A stretch of 35,400 bases of DNA from an uncultured Maricaulis sp. (GTDB lineage Bacteria > Pseudomonadota > Alphaproteobacteria > Caulobacterales > Maricaulaceae): NCBI RefSeq assembly GCF_905480005.1, contig NZ_CAJQOO010000187.1:1-35400 (forward strand), read 5' to 3'. The notes under the pieces were generated by a model. That model saw only the letters and a program-made list of their open reading frames with translations. It was not told the origin of the DNA and searched no databases. The translations under genes were made by a program, and so were the position numbers. The stretch's first letter is position 1. The number at the start of each line of letters is the position of its first letter. Below, one piece after another: positions 15,223-22,956 of the stretch.

Positions 15223-15243
15223 GAATGATATAGTATAACATTC
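15223..15243. promoter_or_regulatory. Zur-box-like palindrome upstream of the MerC gene
   Basis: The 21-base site reads GAATGATATA-G-TATAACATTC. Its halves are reverse complements at all but one pair (A versus T mismatch at position 6/16) around a central base. It closely resembles the known gammaproteobacterial/alphaproteobacterial Zur operator pattern (ATGTTATA-N-TATAACAT). The minus-strand sequence TATACT inside it could be the -10 of the MerC promoter, so a bound repressor would block transcription. Confidence 0.7.
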
Positions 15244-15374
15244 ACGGCTTGCCTAGGACCGAACTGCGCTCGACGGCGCTTTTCTTGCGGAACCCGAACA
15301 TCCGGCAATGAAGCCGGAACGAGAAAGGGCGACCCAAGCGGGCCGCCCTTCCTGATCCCCGCGCGCTGCGCGGC

Positions 15375-17147
15375 TTATTCTTCGTAGAAACCGAGTTCGG
15401 AGATGGCCAGAACGGCATCCGCCGGTCCGCCTTCGGAATAGGTTCCGACCCAGATATCATACACCCCGGCCCGCGGTTCGGCAAAATGAACGCCCGGATT
15501 GAAATTGCCGGCACCATCATCATTGCAGTACCAGCTGCCATCCGGACCATTGATCACGATGGTCGTGTCGCGATCGGATACCGCAGAGATATAGAGGTCC
15601 AGAGCGCCCGGCTCGAATGTCAGTTCGAAATCGGGAGCCTCGGTGACAAAACCCCGGCAGGACGAATCCGCCGCGACTTCAGCCTCCAGATCACCACCCG
15701 CCATCAGCTCAACCAGATAGGGATCCGGAACAAAGCCACCGGTCAGGTCAACGCCACCGTAATTGGCCGGCAGGGTGAAATCGAGCGGATAGGCCGGTTC
15801 GAATCCACCGCCAAAGGCAAGTTCGGAGACATGCAGCGTCGCCGGGCCGCCATCATACTCGCCATATGTGCCGACCCAGACGTCGTAGCGACCCGATTGC
15901 GGGTTGTCGAAACGCAGGCCCGGATTCAGTTCACCGGCGCTGTCATCATCGCAGTGCCAGCTGCCATCCGGGGCATTCACCACCAGGGTGGCATCGCCGT
16001 CATAGGAGGCGGAGAGGTAGAGATCGAAATCCCCGGCCTGGTAGTCCAGATCGAAATCCGGTGCGCTGTCGACCCAGCCGCGGCAATAGCCGGTCTCGAC
16101 ATCGTCGCCGACGGCCTCATAGACGTCGACGCCGCCGCCAGCCATCACCGGGACATTATACGGGTCCGGTATGAATCCGGCCTGCAAGGCCGCGGAACCC
16201 GATTGGGAGGGCAGGGAAAAGTCGAGCACGGCCGGCTCGTCAATATTGCCCAGGAAACCCAGCTCGGACACATAGACTGTCGCCGGCACATAGGCGCCCG
16301 AGGAGTAGCGCGCGGTCCAGACCGCATAGCGGCCCGGCAGCGGATCGCGAATCTGCACGCCCGGATTCAGGTTTTCTGCGCTGTCATCATCGCAATGCCA
16401 GTCGCCATCAGGTCCCTGGATCGCGAGCGTGGTGTCACTCTCGGCTTCCATGGAGATATAGAGGTCGAACGTCTCGCTGCCGGCATAATCGACCCAGAGG
16501 TCGGGTGCCCGGTCCACATTGCCCCAGCAAACGCCGTAATTGCCGAGCTCGAGCTCGCCACCGGCCTCAACCGCTATGGTGCGCGGATCGTCAGCGAAGC
16601 CTTCGCTCAGGCTCAGCGTGCCGTATTGCGGGGCCATATTGGCGCTCGGCGCCTGCGAGTAGGGGTTGCTGTCATCGAAGCCGAGCTCGGAGATGTGCAG
16701 CATGGCGGGCGAATATCCACCGCCGGACCCATAGGTTCCGACCCAGATATTATAGACGCCGCTTTGCGGATCCACGAACATCATGCCAGCGTTCAGACCG
16801 AAGCCCGAGCCGTCATCATCACAATGCCAGCTGCCATCGGGTGCGTTGACCAGCAGAACAGTGTCCACATCCGCCGCGGCCGAGAGATAGAGATCATACC
16901 CGCCCGCATCATAATCGAGATTATAGGAGGGCTGGTAGCTGACATAACCCGGGCACCATTCCGAGGCGTCACTGGCCGGCATGGCCCCGCCGGCACGCAG
17001 GCCGATCGACACCGGGTCGGGTGTGAACCCGGAGCTCAGGGCTCCGGAGCCATAGGCGGGCGCAGCAGACGGGTCCTGCACGGCCTGAGCCGGTGCGATC
17101 GCCACGATGGCCGCAAGCGCGGCCCCTGTCATCAATTGCAACTTCAT
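15375..17147 (-). CDS. Secreted protein with four tandem Cys/Asp-rich PPC-like domains
   Basis: This 590-residue protein has a signal peptide (MKLQLMTGAALAAIVAIAPA, cleavage near AQA) and four tandem repeats of about 140 residues. Each has a strand-rich first half with one Cys (for example CRGFVTEAPDFEL), a LDLYISA segment, the signature PDGSWHCDDDSAG (or YCNDD), NPG, and a final YDIWVGTY then ISELGF. The Asp-rich loop may bind calcium and the two Cys per repeat may pair. The fold resembles bacterial pre-peptidase (PPC) beta-sandwich domains (inference). Start ATG 17145-17147 is supported by GGGGGAG and the signal peptide. It follows the single-domain sister gene by 25 bases. Confidence 0.8.
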   Translation of the reverse strand: MKLQLMTGAALAAIVAIAPAQAVQDPSAAPAYGSGALSSGFTPDPVSIGLRAGGAMPASDASEWCPGYVSYQPSYNLDYDAGGYDLYLSAAADVDTVLLVNAPDGSWHCDDDGSGFGLNAGMMFVDPQSGVYNIWVGTYGSGGGYSPAMLHISELGFDDSNPYSQAPSANMAPQYGTLSLSEGFADDPRTIAVEAGGELELGNYGVCWGNVDRAPDLWVDYAGSETFDLYISMEAESDTTLAIQGPDGDWHCDDDSAENLNPGVQIRDPLPGRYAVWTARYSSGAYVPATVYVSELGFLGNIDEPAVLDFSLPSQSGSAALQAGFIPDPYNVPVMAGGGVDVYEAVGDDVETGYCRGWVDSAPDFDLDYQAGDFDLYLSASYDGDATLVVNAPDGSWHCDDDSAGELNPGLRFDNPQSGRYDVWVGTYGEYDGGPATLHVSELAFGGGFEPAYPLDFTLPANYGGVDLTGGFVPDPYLVELMAGGDLEAEVAADSSCRGFVTEAPDFELTFEPGALDLYISAVSDRDTTIVINGPDGSWYCNDDGAGNFNPGVHFAEPRAGVYDIWVGTYSEGGPADAVLAISELGFYEE

Positions 17148-17172
17148 CTGTCTCTCCCCCAGGATTGAAGTG

Positions 17173-17649
17173 TCACTCGCTGTAAAGTTCGGAAATCGAA
17201 AGGCGGGCCGTCGCCGGGCCGGGCCCGATATGGCGTCCGACCCAAATGTCGTAATTGCCCGAGGCGGGCTCACCGAAGCGGATGGACGGATTGAGACCGC
17301 TGCCGCTGTCATCATCGCAATACCATTCACCGTCGGGCGCATTGACGATCAGCGTCATGTCCTGCTCGGCACTGGCCGACAGGATCAGCGGAAAGGGTCC
17401 GGCATTGTAATAGAGCGCGACATCCGGCTGCTCGCTGGCGACAAAGCCATGGCAGTCCGGCGCGCTCACGGTCGATGCATCGATACGCGCGTCCAGGACC
17501 AGGTCCACGGTGCGCGGGTCCGGCGTGAAGCCGGCCGACAGATAGAGATCGTCCCCGGCATCCTCACGGGCGGCCAGTGCCGAGCCACCACCAACCAGTA
17601 CGGTCAGGGCGATGGCGGAAAGCAGGGCCGAGTACGGGGGCCGGTTCAT
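17173..17649 (-). CDS. Secreted single-domain paralogue of the four-repeat protein
   Basis: The 158-residue product starts MNRPPYSALLSAIALTVLVG, a signal peptide ending near ALAA. It then carries one copy of the domain found four times in the next gene: CHGFVASEQPDVAL, LILSASAEQDMTLIVNAPDG, EWYCDDDSGSGLNPSIRF, YDIWVGRH and LSISELYSE. GGAG five bases before ATG 17647-17649 decides the start. Together the genes show duplication of one domain. They form a two-gene operon and face divergently from the MFS gene. Function is unknown; possible roles are surface calcium-binding scaffolds or enzyme accessory proteins (inference). Confidence 0.78.
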   Translation of the reverse strand: MNRPPYSALLSAIALTVLVGGGSALAAREDAGDDLYLSAGFTPDPRTVDLVLDARIDASTVSAPDCHGFVASEQPDVALYYNAGPFPLILSASAEQDMTLIVNAPDGEWYCDDDSGSGLNPSIRFGEPASGNYDIWVGRHIGPGPATARLSISELYSE

Positions 17650-17900
17650 ACTGTCTCCATTCTTGTGAGCAGCGGCATCATCATCCGTCTGCCGCATCAT
17701 TTGATCACGCTTCGAGTACGATATCATCAGAAATCCCCGGCGCTGAACATCATCTGAACGGGTGAGTCGCCTTTCCGGCACACTCGGGGCGGAAATCGTG
17801 CACCTGCCGAACCGAAATTGCCAGACTGTTGAATTTTCGGAGGAAAGCGCGTTAATCGAGTCTCGCGCCGCGTCGGGCGGCGAAGTCCGGATTTCGCCTC

Positions 17901-19169
17901 GTGCTGACGCCCTCCCTGTCGATTTTCTCCAATCAGGCCTACCGCCACTACTGGATCATGCGGCAATTGCTGTCGGCTGCGCGCCAGATGCAGGCGGTGG
18001 CGATTGGCTGGCAAGTCTATGACGTCGCGCGCCAGACCCGGTCAGTCGAGGAATCGGCACTGCTGCTCGGCTTTGTCGGCCTGGCCATGTTCGCGCCGGT
18101 CTTCTTCCTGTCACTGCTTGGCGGGCAGGCCGCGGACCGGCTTGATCGGAAACTCATCCTGATTGTCACCAATCTGATCCGGGTCGCGTGCGCCTTCGCC
18201 CTCGCAGTCAGCCCGTTCTTCACCGGACCGGTCACCCTGGTCATCGTCTATGGCGCCGCGACTTTCCTCGGCGTGACCCATGCCTTCTCGCCCGCCGCCT
18301 CGAGCGCGCTGATGGCGCGGATCGTTCCGCGCGATGACATGCGCCAGGCCATTGCCTGGAATTCGCTCGGCTTCCAGGGCGCGGCCATTGGCGGGCCGGC
18401 GATCGGCGGCCTGCTATACATTCTGGGGCCGACCACCGTCTATCTGGTCAGCGCTGGCATGCTGGCCGTCGCGACCGTCTTCATCGCGACCGCCCGAACA
18501 CCGCGTCACGAAAAACTGGAAGGCCAGCGCGGCCTCTCAATGGTCATCGAAGGCCTGCGCTATGTGCGCGACAACAAGGTCGTGCTGGGCGCGATCTCGC
18601 TCGACCTTGTCGTGGTCCTGTTCGGCGGGGTCACGGCCCTGTTGCCGGTTTTTGCCCGGGATGTCCTGCATACCGACACGGTCGGGCTTGGCCTGCTGCG
18701 CACCGCACCGGCCATCGGTGCCGCCATCATCGCGCTTTTGCTGGCGACCCGACCGCTGACACGACGCATTGGTGCCTGGATGCTGGCGGCCATCGCAGTC
18801 TATGGCGTCGCCATGATCGGCTTCGCCCTGTCAGAAGTCCTGATCCTGTCCATGATTGCTCTGGCGGTGACCGGCGCTGCCGACATGATCTCGGTCTTTA
18901 TCCGCCAGTCCATCATCCAGCTGGCGACGCCAATGGGCATGCGCGGGCGGGTCTCGGCTGTGGAGTTCATCTTCATCTCGGCGTCGAATGAGCTGGGTGA
19001 GTTCGAATCCGGAGTCGCCGCCCGCTTTCTCGGGCCAGTCGGCGCCGTATTGCTGGGCGGTGGCATGGCCCTGGTTACCGCGGCGGCCTGGTTCCGGCTC
19101 TTCCCGCAACTGGCGAAGACCGACGGGTTGGAACATGTCGATGAGGCGCCCGCCAAGCCGGCCGGTTGA
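17901..19169 (+). CDS. MFS transporter, EntS-like (MFS_3)
   Basis: The 422-residue protein has about twelve hydrophobic segments. The N-terminal half ends in the MFS loop GGQAADRLDRKLIL, and the second half contains FSPAASSALMARIVPRDDMRQA and GMRGRVSAVEFIFISASNELG, both characteristic of the enterobactin-exporter-like MFS_3 family. It probably exports a small molecule by proton exchange. The start is GTG 17901; no strong Shine-Dalgarno is visible. A weak promoter candidate is TTGAAT (17828-17833), 17 bases, then TTAATC (17851-17856). It converges on infC across a bidirectional terminator. The substrate is unknown. Confidence 0.88.
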   Translation: MLTPSLSIFSNQAYRHYWIMRQLLSAARQMQAVAIGWQVYDVARQTRSVEESALLLGFVGLAMFAPVFFLSLLGGQAADRLDRKLILIVTNLIRVACAFALAVSPFFTGPVTLVIVYGAATFLGVTHAFSPAASSALMARIVPRDDMRQAIAWNSLGFQGAAIGGPAIGGLLYILGPTTVYLVSAGMLAVATVFIATARTPRHEKLEGQRGLSMVIEGLRYVRDNKVVLGAISLDLVVVLFGGVTALLPVFARDVLHTDTVGLGLLRTAPAIGAAIIALLLATRPLTRRIGAWMLAAIAVYGVAMIGFALSEVLILSMIALAVTGAADMISVFIRQSIIQLATPMGMRGRVSAVEFIFISASNELGEFESGVAARFLGPVGAVLLGGGMALVTAAAWFRLFPQLAKTDGLEHVDEAPAKPAG

Positions 19170-19207
19170 AAACAAGCACGGCCTGAAATCAAAACGGCCT
19201 GGAAACA

Positions 19208-19235
19208 AAAACGGCGCCCGTCGAGGCGCCGTTTT
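19208..19235. terminator. Bidirectional terminator between MFS gene and infC
   Basis: AAAACGGCGCC (19208-19218) and GGCGCCGTTTT (19225-19235) form a perfect 11-bp stem with a 6-base loop. T or A runs lie on both sides, so it can end the MFS transcript on the plus strand and the infC transcript on the minus strand. Confidence 0.93.
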
Positions 19236-19258
19236 CGTGTCTGGTCGGGGAGGTCCGC

Positions 19259-19798
19259 CTAGCGCGGTGCCATCACCATGACCATGAGGCGGCCTTCGAG
19301 CTTGGGCTCGAACTCGACCTTGGCGATTTCACCGAAATCTGCCTTGACCCGGTTCATGATGTCCATGCCGCGATCCTGGTGAGCCATTTCACGGCCCCGG
19401 AAACGCAGGGTCACCTTGACCTTGTCGCCAGCTTCGAAAAAGCGCGTCATCGCCTTCGTTTTCACCTGATAGTCGTGAATATCGATATTCGGACGCATCT
19501 TGATCTCTTTGATCTCGACGGTCTTCTGCTTCTTCTTGGCCTCGGCCTTTTTCTTCTGATCCTGGTATTTCAGCTTGCCATAATCGACGATCTTGCAAAC
19601 AGGCGGATCGGCATTGGGCGACACTTCAACGAGGTCGAGTCCGGCTTCCTCGGCCGCTTCAAGCGCCGCTTCAGTCGGCATAATGCCTTGTTTTTCTCCA
19701 GTTTCGTCGATCAGGAGCACCCGCGGTACGCGGATATCCCGGTTTATGCGCGGGCCCTCTTTCTTGGGCGGTTGCGCAGCGTGCGGTCTACGGGCTAT
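19259..19798 (-). CDS. infC: Translation initiation factor IF-3, probable ATA start
   Basis: The protein has both IF-3 domains: an N-terminal part with [21 protein letters not shown] and [18 protein letters not shown], a Lys-rich linker ([23 protein letters not shown], shown in parts) and a C-terminal part [14 protein letters not shown] onwards. IF-3 discriminates against non-AUG starts and keeps subunits apart. The first in-frame ATG/GTG/TTG-type codon is GTG 19720, which would delete the conserved N-terminus. Upstream the frame reads [20 protein letters not shown], typical of IF-3, directly behind ATA 19796-19798 with GGGAG eight bases before. From ATA the length is 179 aa, normal. An in-frame TAG lies 12 codons upstream, with no better start between. 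Confidence 0.93.
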   Translation of the reverse strand: MARRPHAAQPPKKEGPRINRDIRVPRVLLIDETGEKQGIMPTEAALEAAEEAGLDLVEVSPNADPPVCKIVDYGKLKYQDQKKKAEAKKKQKTVEIKEIKMRPNIDIHDYQVKTKAMTRFFEAGDKVKVTLRFRGREMAHQDRGMDIMNRVKADFGEIAKVEFEPKLEGRLMVMVMAPR

Positions 19799-19951
19799 GG
19801 CATCTTCTCCCTTGTGGCCCCAAAGCTGAACCTAACTAATCCTCCCGGGAGGGCGCAGGATCAAGCCCTAAACAGGCAAAATGCGCCTCAGGTCCGCCGG
19901 GAGGCGGGCACTATGGTGAAATGAACACAATTGGCAAGCTTGCTGAGCGGT
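19799..19951 (-). promoter_or_regulatory. infC leader and presumed promoter region
   Basis: The leader contains a CCTCCCGGGAGG palindrome (19841-19852) and, further upstream, GGCGCA/TGCGCC arms (minus strand, around 19854-19890) that could form a hairpin. These could serve attenuation or autoregulation. I cannot identify a confident promoter. Confidence 0.35.
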
Positions 19952-20935
19952 TCACGCCGCAGCCGGAGCGTCGGCAAAGCCGCCGGCGAAGCGCATGGCG
20001 GCGATCGCCTCCTCCGGCGTGACCTGGGCCAATGTCGTCGCATGCATCAAAATGACCGGCGCAGAGCCGCGCGGCGCGATCAGTGCGGGATCCCCGACAT
20101 CGCCATAAAGCGCCAGAGCGGGCGCCCCCGATGCGGCCAGCAAATGCAGGAGCGGGGTGTCTTCGGAGAAAACGAAACAGGTCCGCCGGGCCAGACCCGC
20201 CAGCTGAGGCAGCTTGGCCTTGCCCGTGATGTCGCGGGCGCCCGGCGCAACCTGCGACACATGTCGACCGACATCGCGCGTATCCGGTCCGCCGATCAGG
20301 GCTGGCGTAATGCCGGCCTGCAGCAATTCATGCGCAAGGGCGGCCCATTTTTCCATCGGCCAGCGCAAGGCCGGCTTCACACTCTCGCCGGCCGGGGCGA
20401 GCAGGGCGAAGGGACCATTGAGGCCAAAATATTCCGGGTCGAGCATGCGCGACTGTTTGGCCAGGAAATCGACCCAGCTTGCATCCGGGGCCGGGGCCCC
20501 GCCAAGCGGGTAATAGTCCGGTGTGAGCCCGAGCGCGGCATTGAGCGCGCCGGATACGGCATCCACCGGATGCTGCGGATCGCCTTCGCGCGCCGCGACC
20601 TCATGCCATTTGCATTTCGAGAAACGGAAGAGCCCCTTGATCTTGCGGCTGTCTGCGGTCCCGGCCAGATCGAAAATCCTGACGGGCTTGGACAGTTTGA
20701 TCCGCTTGTCGCGCAACCCGGCCATCGGACGGGTATCCGGACAGGCGTCGGTCTCGATGGCATTGAACCAGGGGCAATGCCTCAGCAGGCTCTCGAAATC
20801 CGGCGTGGTGAGCAACACGATCCGGTCGCGCCGATACGTGTCGCGAATGATCTTGGCGGCCGCCAGCATGCGGACGGTCGAGGTCAGATCACCCCAATGA
20901 AGAATATAGGTTATGTCGCGCTGCGGCTCGGTCAT
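19952..20935 (-). CDS. Glycosyltransferase family 9 (heptosyltransferase-like)
   Basis: The 327-residue protein resembles LPS heptosyltransferases of family GT9: an N-terminal acceptor-side domain beginning ITYILHWGDLTSTVRMLAAA, and a C-terminal nucleotide-sugar domain with LLAPAGESVKPALRWPMEKW (the family's P-x-G-s--K-RWP pattern). It also has PALIGGPDTRD and FVFSEDTPLLHLLAASGAPA. It would add a sugar to LPS core or another glycan. Its ATG overlaps the upstream glycosyltransferase stop (ATGA, 20932-20935), so the two are coupled and presumably act on the same glycan. It ends 150 bases before the infC start region. Confidence 0.88.
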   Translation of the reverse strand: MTEPQRDITYILHWGDLTSTVRMLAAAKIIRDTYRRDRIVLLTTPDFESLLRHCPWFNAIETDACPDTRPMAGLRDKRIKLSKPVRIFDLAGTADSRKIKGLFRFSKCKWHEVAAREGDPQHPVDAVSGALNAALGLTPDYYPLGGAPAPDASWVDFLAKQSRMLDPEYFGLNGPFALLAPAGESVKPALRWPMEKWAALAHELLQAGITPALIGGPDTRDVGRHVSQVAPGARDITGKAKLPQLAGLARRTCFVFSEDTPLLHLLAASGAPALALYGDVGDPALIAPRGSAPVILMHATTLAQVTPEEAIAAMRFAGGFADAPAAA

Positions 20936-22071
20936 GGGGAGGAGTTTAGAACCTCATGATAGACCCGCAAAGTCGAAGCTTGCAGGGAGCGGGCAGAAAA
21001 ATGCGTTGTGATGTAGTTGCGCGCCGCCCCGGCCATGTCCGCGCGCGCTTCCGGGCTGAGTGAAAGCGCCGCCGAAACCGCGGCAGACAGCGCCCGGGCA
21101 TCGCCCGGAGGCACACGCCAGCCGGTTTCACCATCGCGCACAACCTCGCGGGCGCCGCCATGATCGGCCGCGATAACGAGACGCCCCATTGCCCCGGCCT
21201 CGGCTGCGGTCCGCCCGAAGGCCTCCGGCTCGACAGACGGGGTCAGGACAAGATCGCTGAGGGCGAAGGCGGCCGGCATGTCGCTACAATGACCAACACG
21301 ATGAACCCGGTCTGCAACGCCAAGTTGGCGCGCCAATTCATCGAGCTCAGCCACATAGGCTTCACGCCCCTGGGCATCACCGGCGAGCAAGAGGTGCGGT
21401 GCCGGGTCCAGGGCGGGCAAGCCAGCCAGGGCCCGGACCGCCTCGCGTTGCCCCTTCCAGCCGGTCAGACGACCCGGCAGCAGAAGGCGCGGCCCATCGA
21501 CCCCATCCACACGCCAGTCCCGGGCCAGCGCCTCGACCCGCTCGGCTGTCACAGCAGCGGGATCGAAGCGCGCCAGGTCGACACCGCGCGGGATCACCAC
21601 CAGACGGTCTTCCGGCACGGCATGTTCGCGGCGCACATGGTCGGCGATGAAACTGGAATTGGCGATCACCCGCTCTCCGGCCGCCATGACGGCGTTATAC
21701 CGCCGTTTGAGGCTGGAGCGGGCGTTATAGGTGCCATGATAGGTCGTGACGAAATGCGCCTCGGTGCGATCACAGGCCCATTTGGCACTCCAGGCCGGCG
21801 CCCGTGAGCGCGCATGCACGATCTGCACCCCCTCGCGCCGGATGAGCGCGACCAGGGCGCGCATGTTGGACCACAAGGTCAGCGGATTCTTGCTCGCCAC
21901 CGGAAGCCGGATCAACTCGCCGCCGATCGCGGCCAATTCGGACTCCAGGCGTCCGCCCTCACTGGCAATCAATGCCCGGCCGCCCGCCTCGACCACCGCC
22001 TCGGCGACTTCCAGTGTCGTGCGCTCGGCACCGCCGGCTTCAAGTTCGGGGATGACCTGGAGAATGATCAT
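20932..22071 (-). CDS. Glycosyltransferase family 4 (group 1)
   Basis: The 379-residue protein has the GT-B fold: N-terminal MIILQVIPELEAGGAERTTL (acceptor domain with the GGAER motif), then ANSSFIADHVRR, IPRGVDLARFDP, LLLPGRLTGWKGQREAVRAL and the donor-binding PSVEPEAFGRTAAEAGAMGR, the E-x7-E region of retaining GT4 enzymes. It transfers a sugar from a nucleotide donor to a glycan or lipid acceptor at the inner membrane face. I chose ATG 22069-22071 because the fold begins right after it; upstream codons in the open frame look non-coding. It is coupled by ATGA to the GT9 gene and divergent from the TPR-like gene. Confidence 0.88.
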   Translation of the reverse strand: MIILQVIPELEAGGAERTTLEVAEAVVEAGGRALIASEGGRLESELAAIGGELIRLPVASKNPLTLWSNMRALVALIRREGVQIVHARSRAPAWSAKWACDRTEAHFVTTYHGTYNARSSLKRRYNAVMAAGERVIANSSFIADHVRREHAVPEDRLVVIPRGVDLARFDPAAVTAERVEALARDWRVDGVDGPRLLLPGRLTGWKGQREAVRALAGLPALDPAPHLLLAGDAQGREAYVAELDELARQLGVADRVHRVGHCSDMPAAFALSDLVLTPSVEPEAFGRTAAEAGAMGRLVIAADHGGAREVVRDGETGWRVPPGDARALSAAVSAALSLSPEARADMAGAARNYITTHFSARSLQASTLRVYHEVLNSSP

Positions 22072-22284
22072 GAAAGGGAGGGAGTCCTCATCAGCGCCGA
22101 GCACGTCTCGGAAAGCTGTTGCTCTCTTTTTCCATAGCTCGGCCCGGAAAACAAACCTCGGTGTCGCCACACGGGTGTGTGAACGGGGACTATCCTGGCG
22201 CGGCTGTTCTGCATTATTGCTGAGAGCAGGATCGGCGACGCGGGGGCGTACGGTCCGGTGTCAGTCCTGTCCTGGAGTTGCCCC

Positions 22285-22956
22285 ATGCGCCTTGCCCTGC
22301 CCGCCTGCCTTCTTGTGCTGGCCCTCGCCCCGAACACACTCGCCCAGACCGATGCGGCCTATCGCGAACGGGTGCGCTTTGATGCCTGCCTCGGCCAGGT
22401 CCAGCTCAATCCCAGCGACGCGCTCGAGCGGGCGCAGACCTGGCGCCTTGAAGGCGGCGGCTGGCCGGCGGAAGTGTGCGAGGCCCGGGCCCTGATCGCG
22501 CTCGGTGAGCCCGCAATCGGTGCCGATATTCTGGCCAATCTGTCAGATGGCCTCGCCGTCGGCATGGTCGATGCGGAGCGCGCCGAACTGCTGACCCTTG
22601 CCGGGGACACCCGTTTCGCTCAAGGCATGATCGACGCAGCGGACGAGGCCTATGACGCGGCTCTGGACCTCCAGCCGGACGCCATTGCCACCCGGCTCGC
22701 ACGGGCGCAATTGCGTGCCGAGACGCAGGACTGGGACGGCCTGGCCGAGGATGCTGACGTGCTTGTGGAACAGGCGCCCTATCTGGCTGCCGGCTGGCGC
22801 TATCGGGGTCAGGCCCATCTGGCGCGCGGCGAGCTGGACGCCGCCTGGGCCGCCATGGAAAATGCCCGCGAACAGGAGCCGGACGACATTCCGTCCCTGC
22901 TTCTGCGTGGCGCGATCCTGGAAGCGCGCCGAACGGCAACCAATGATGACGAGTAA
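22285..22956 (+). CDS. Exported TPR-repeat protein
   Basis: The 223-residue product has a signal peptide (MRLALPACLLVLALAPNTLA, cleavage near AQT) and then Ala-rich helical pairs in TPR spacing, such as MIDAADEAYDAALDLQPDAI, AQDWDGLAED-like and GELDAAWAAMENAREQEPDD. TPR domains bind proteins; the location is periplasmic. The start is set by GGAG seven bases before ATG 22285. The two Cys residues (FDACLGQ and EVCEARA) might pair. It stands alone: divergent from GT4 and convergent with the diguanylate cyclase. The partner is unknown. Confidence 0.78.
   Translation: MRLALPACLLVLALAPNTLAQTDAAYRERVRFDACLGQVQLNPSDALERAQTWRLEGGGWPAEVCEARALIALGEPAIGADILANLSDGLAVGMVDAERAELLTLAGDTRFAQGMIDAADEAYDAALDLQPDAIATRLARAQLRAETQDWDGLAEDADVLVEQAPYLAAGWRYRGQAHLARGELDAAWAAMENAREQEPDDIPSLLLRGAILEARRTATNDDE

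Noticed and set aside
15486-17168. 560-codon plus-strand open frame
   Set aside because: It is antisense to the four-repeat secreted protein and merely mirrors its repeats.
15375-17310. Regular repeats as a CRISPR array
   Set aside because: The repeats are 426-441 bases apart, coding and divergent; no short repeat-spacer pattern exists.
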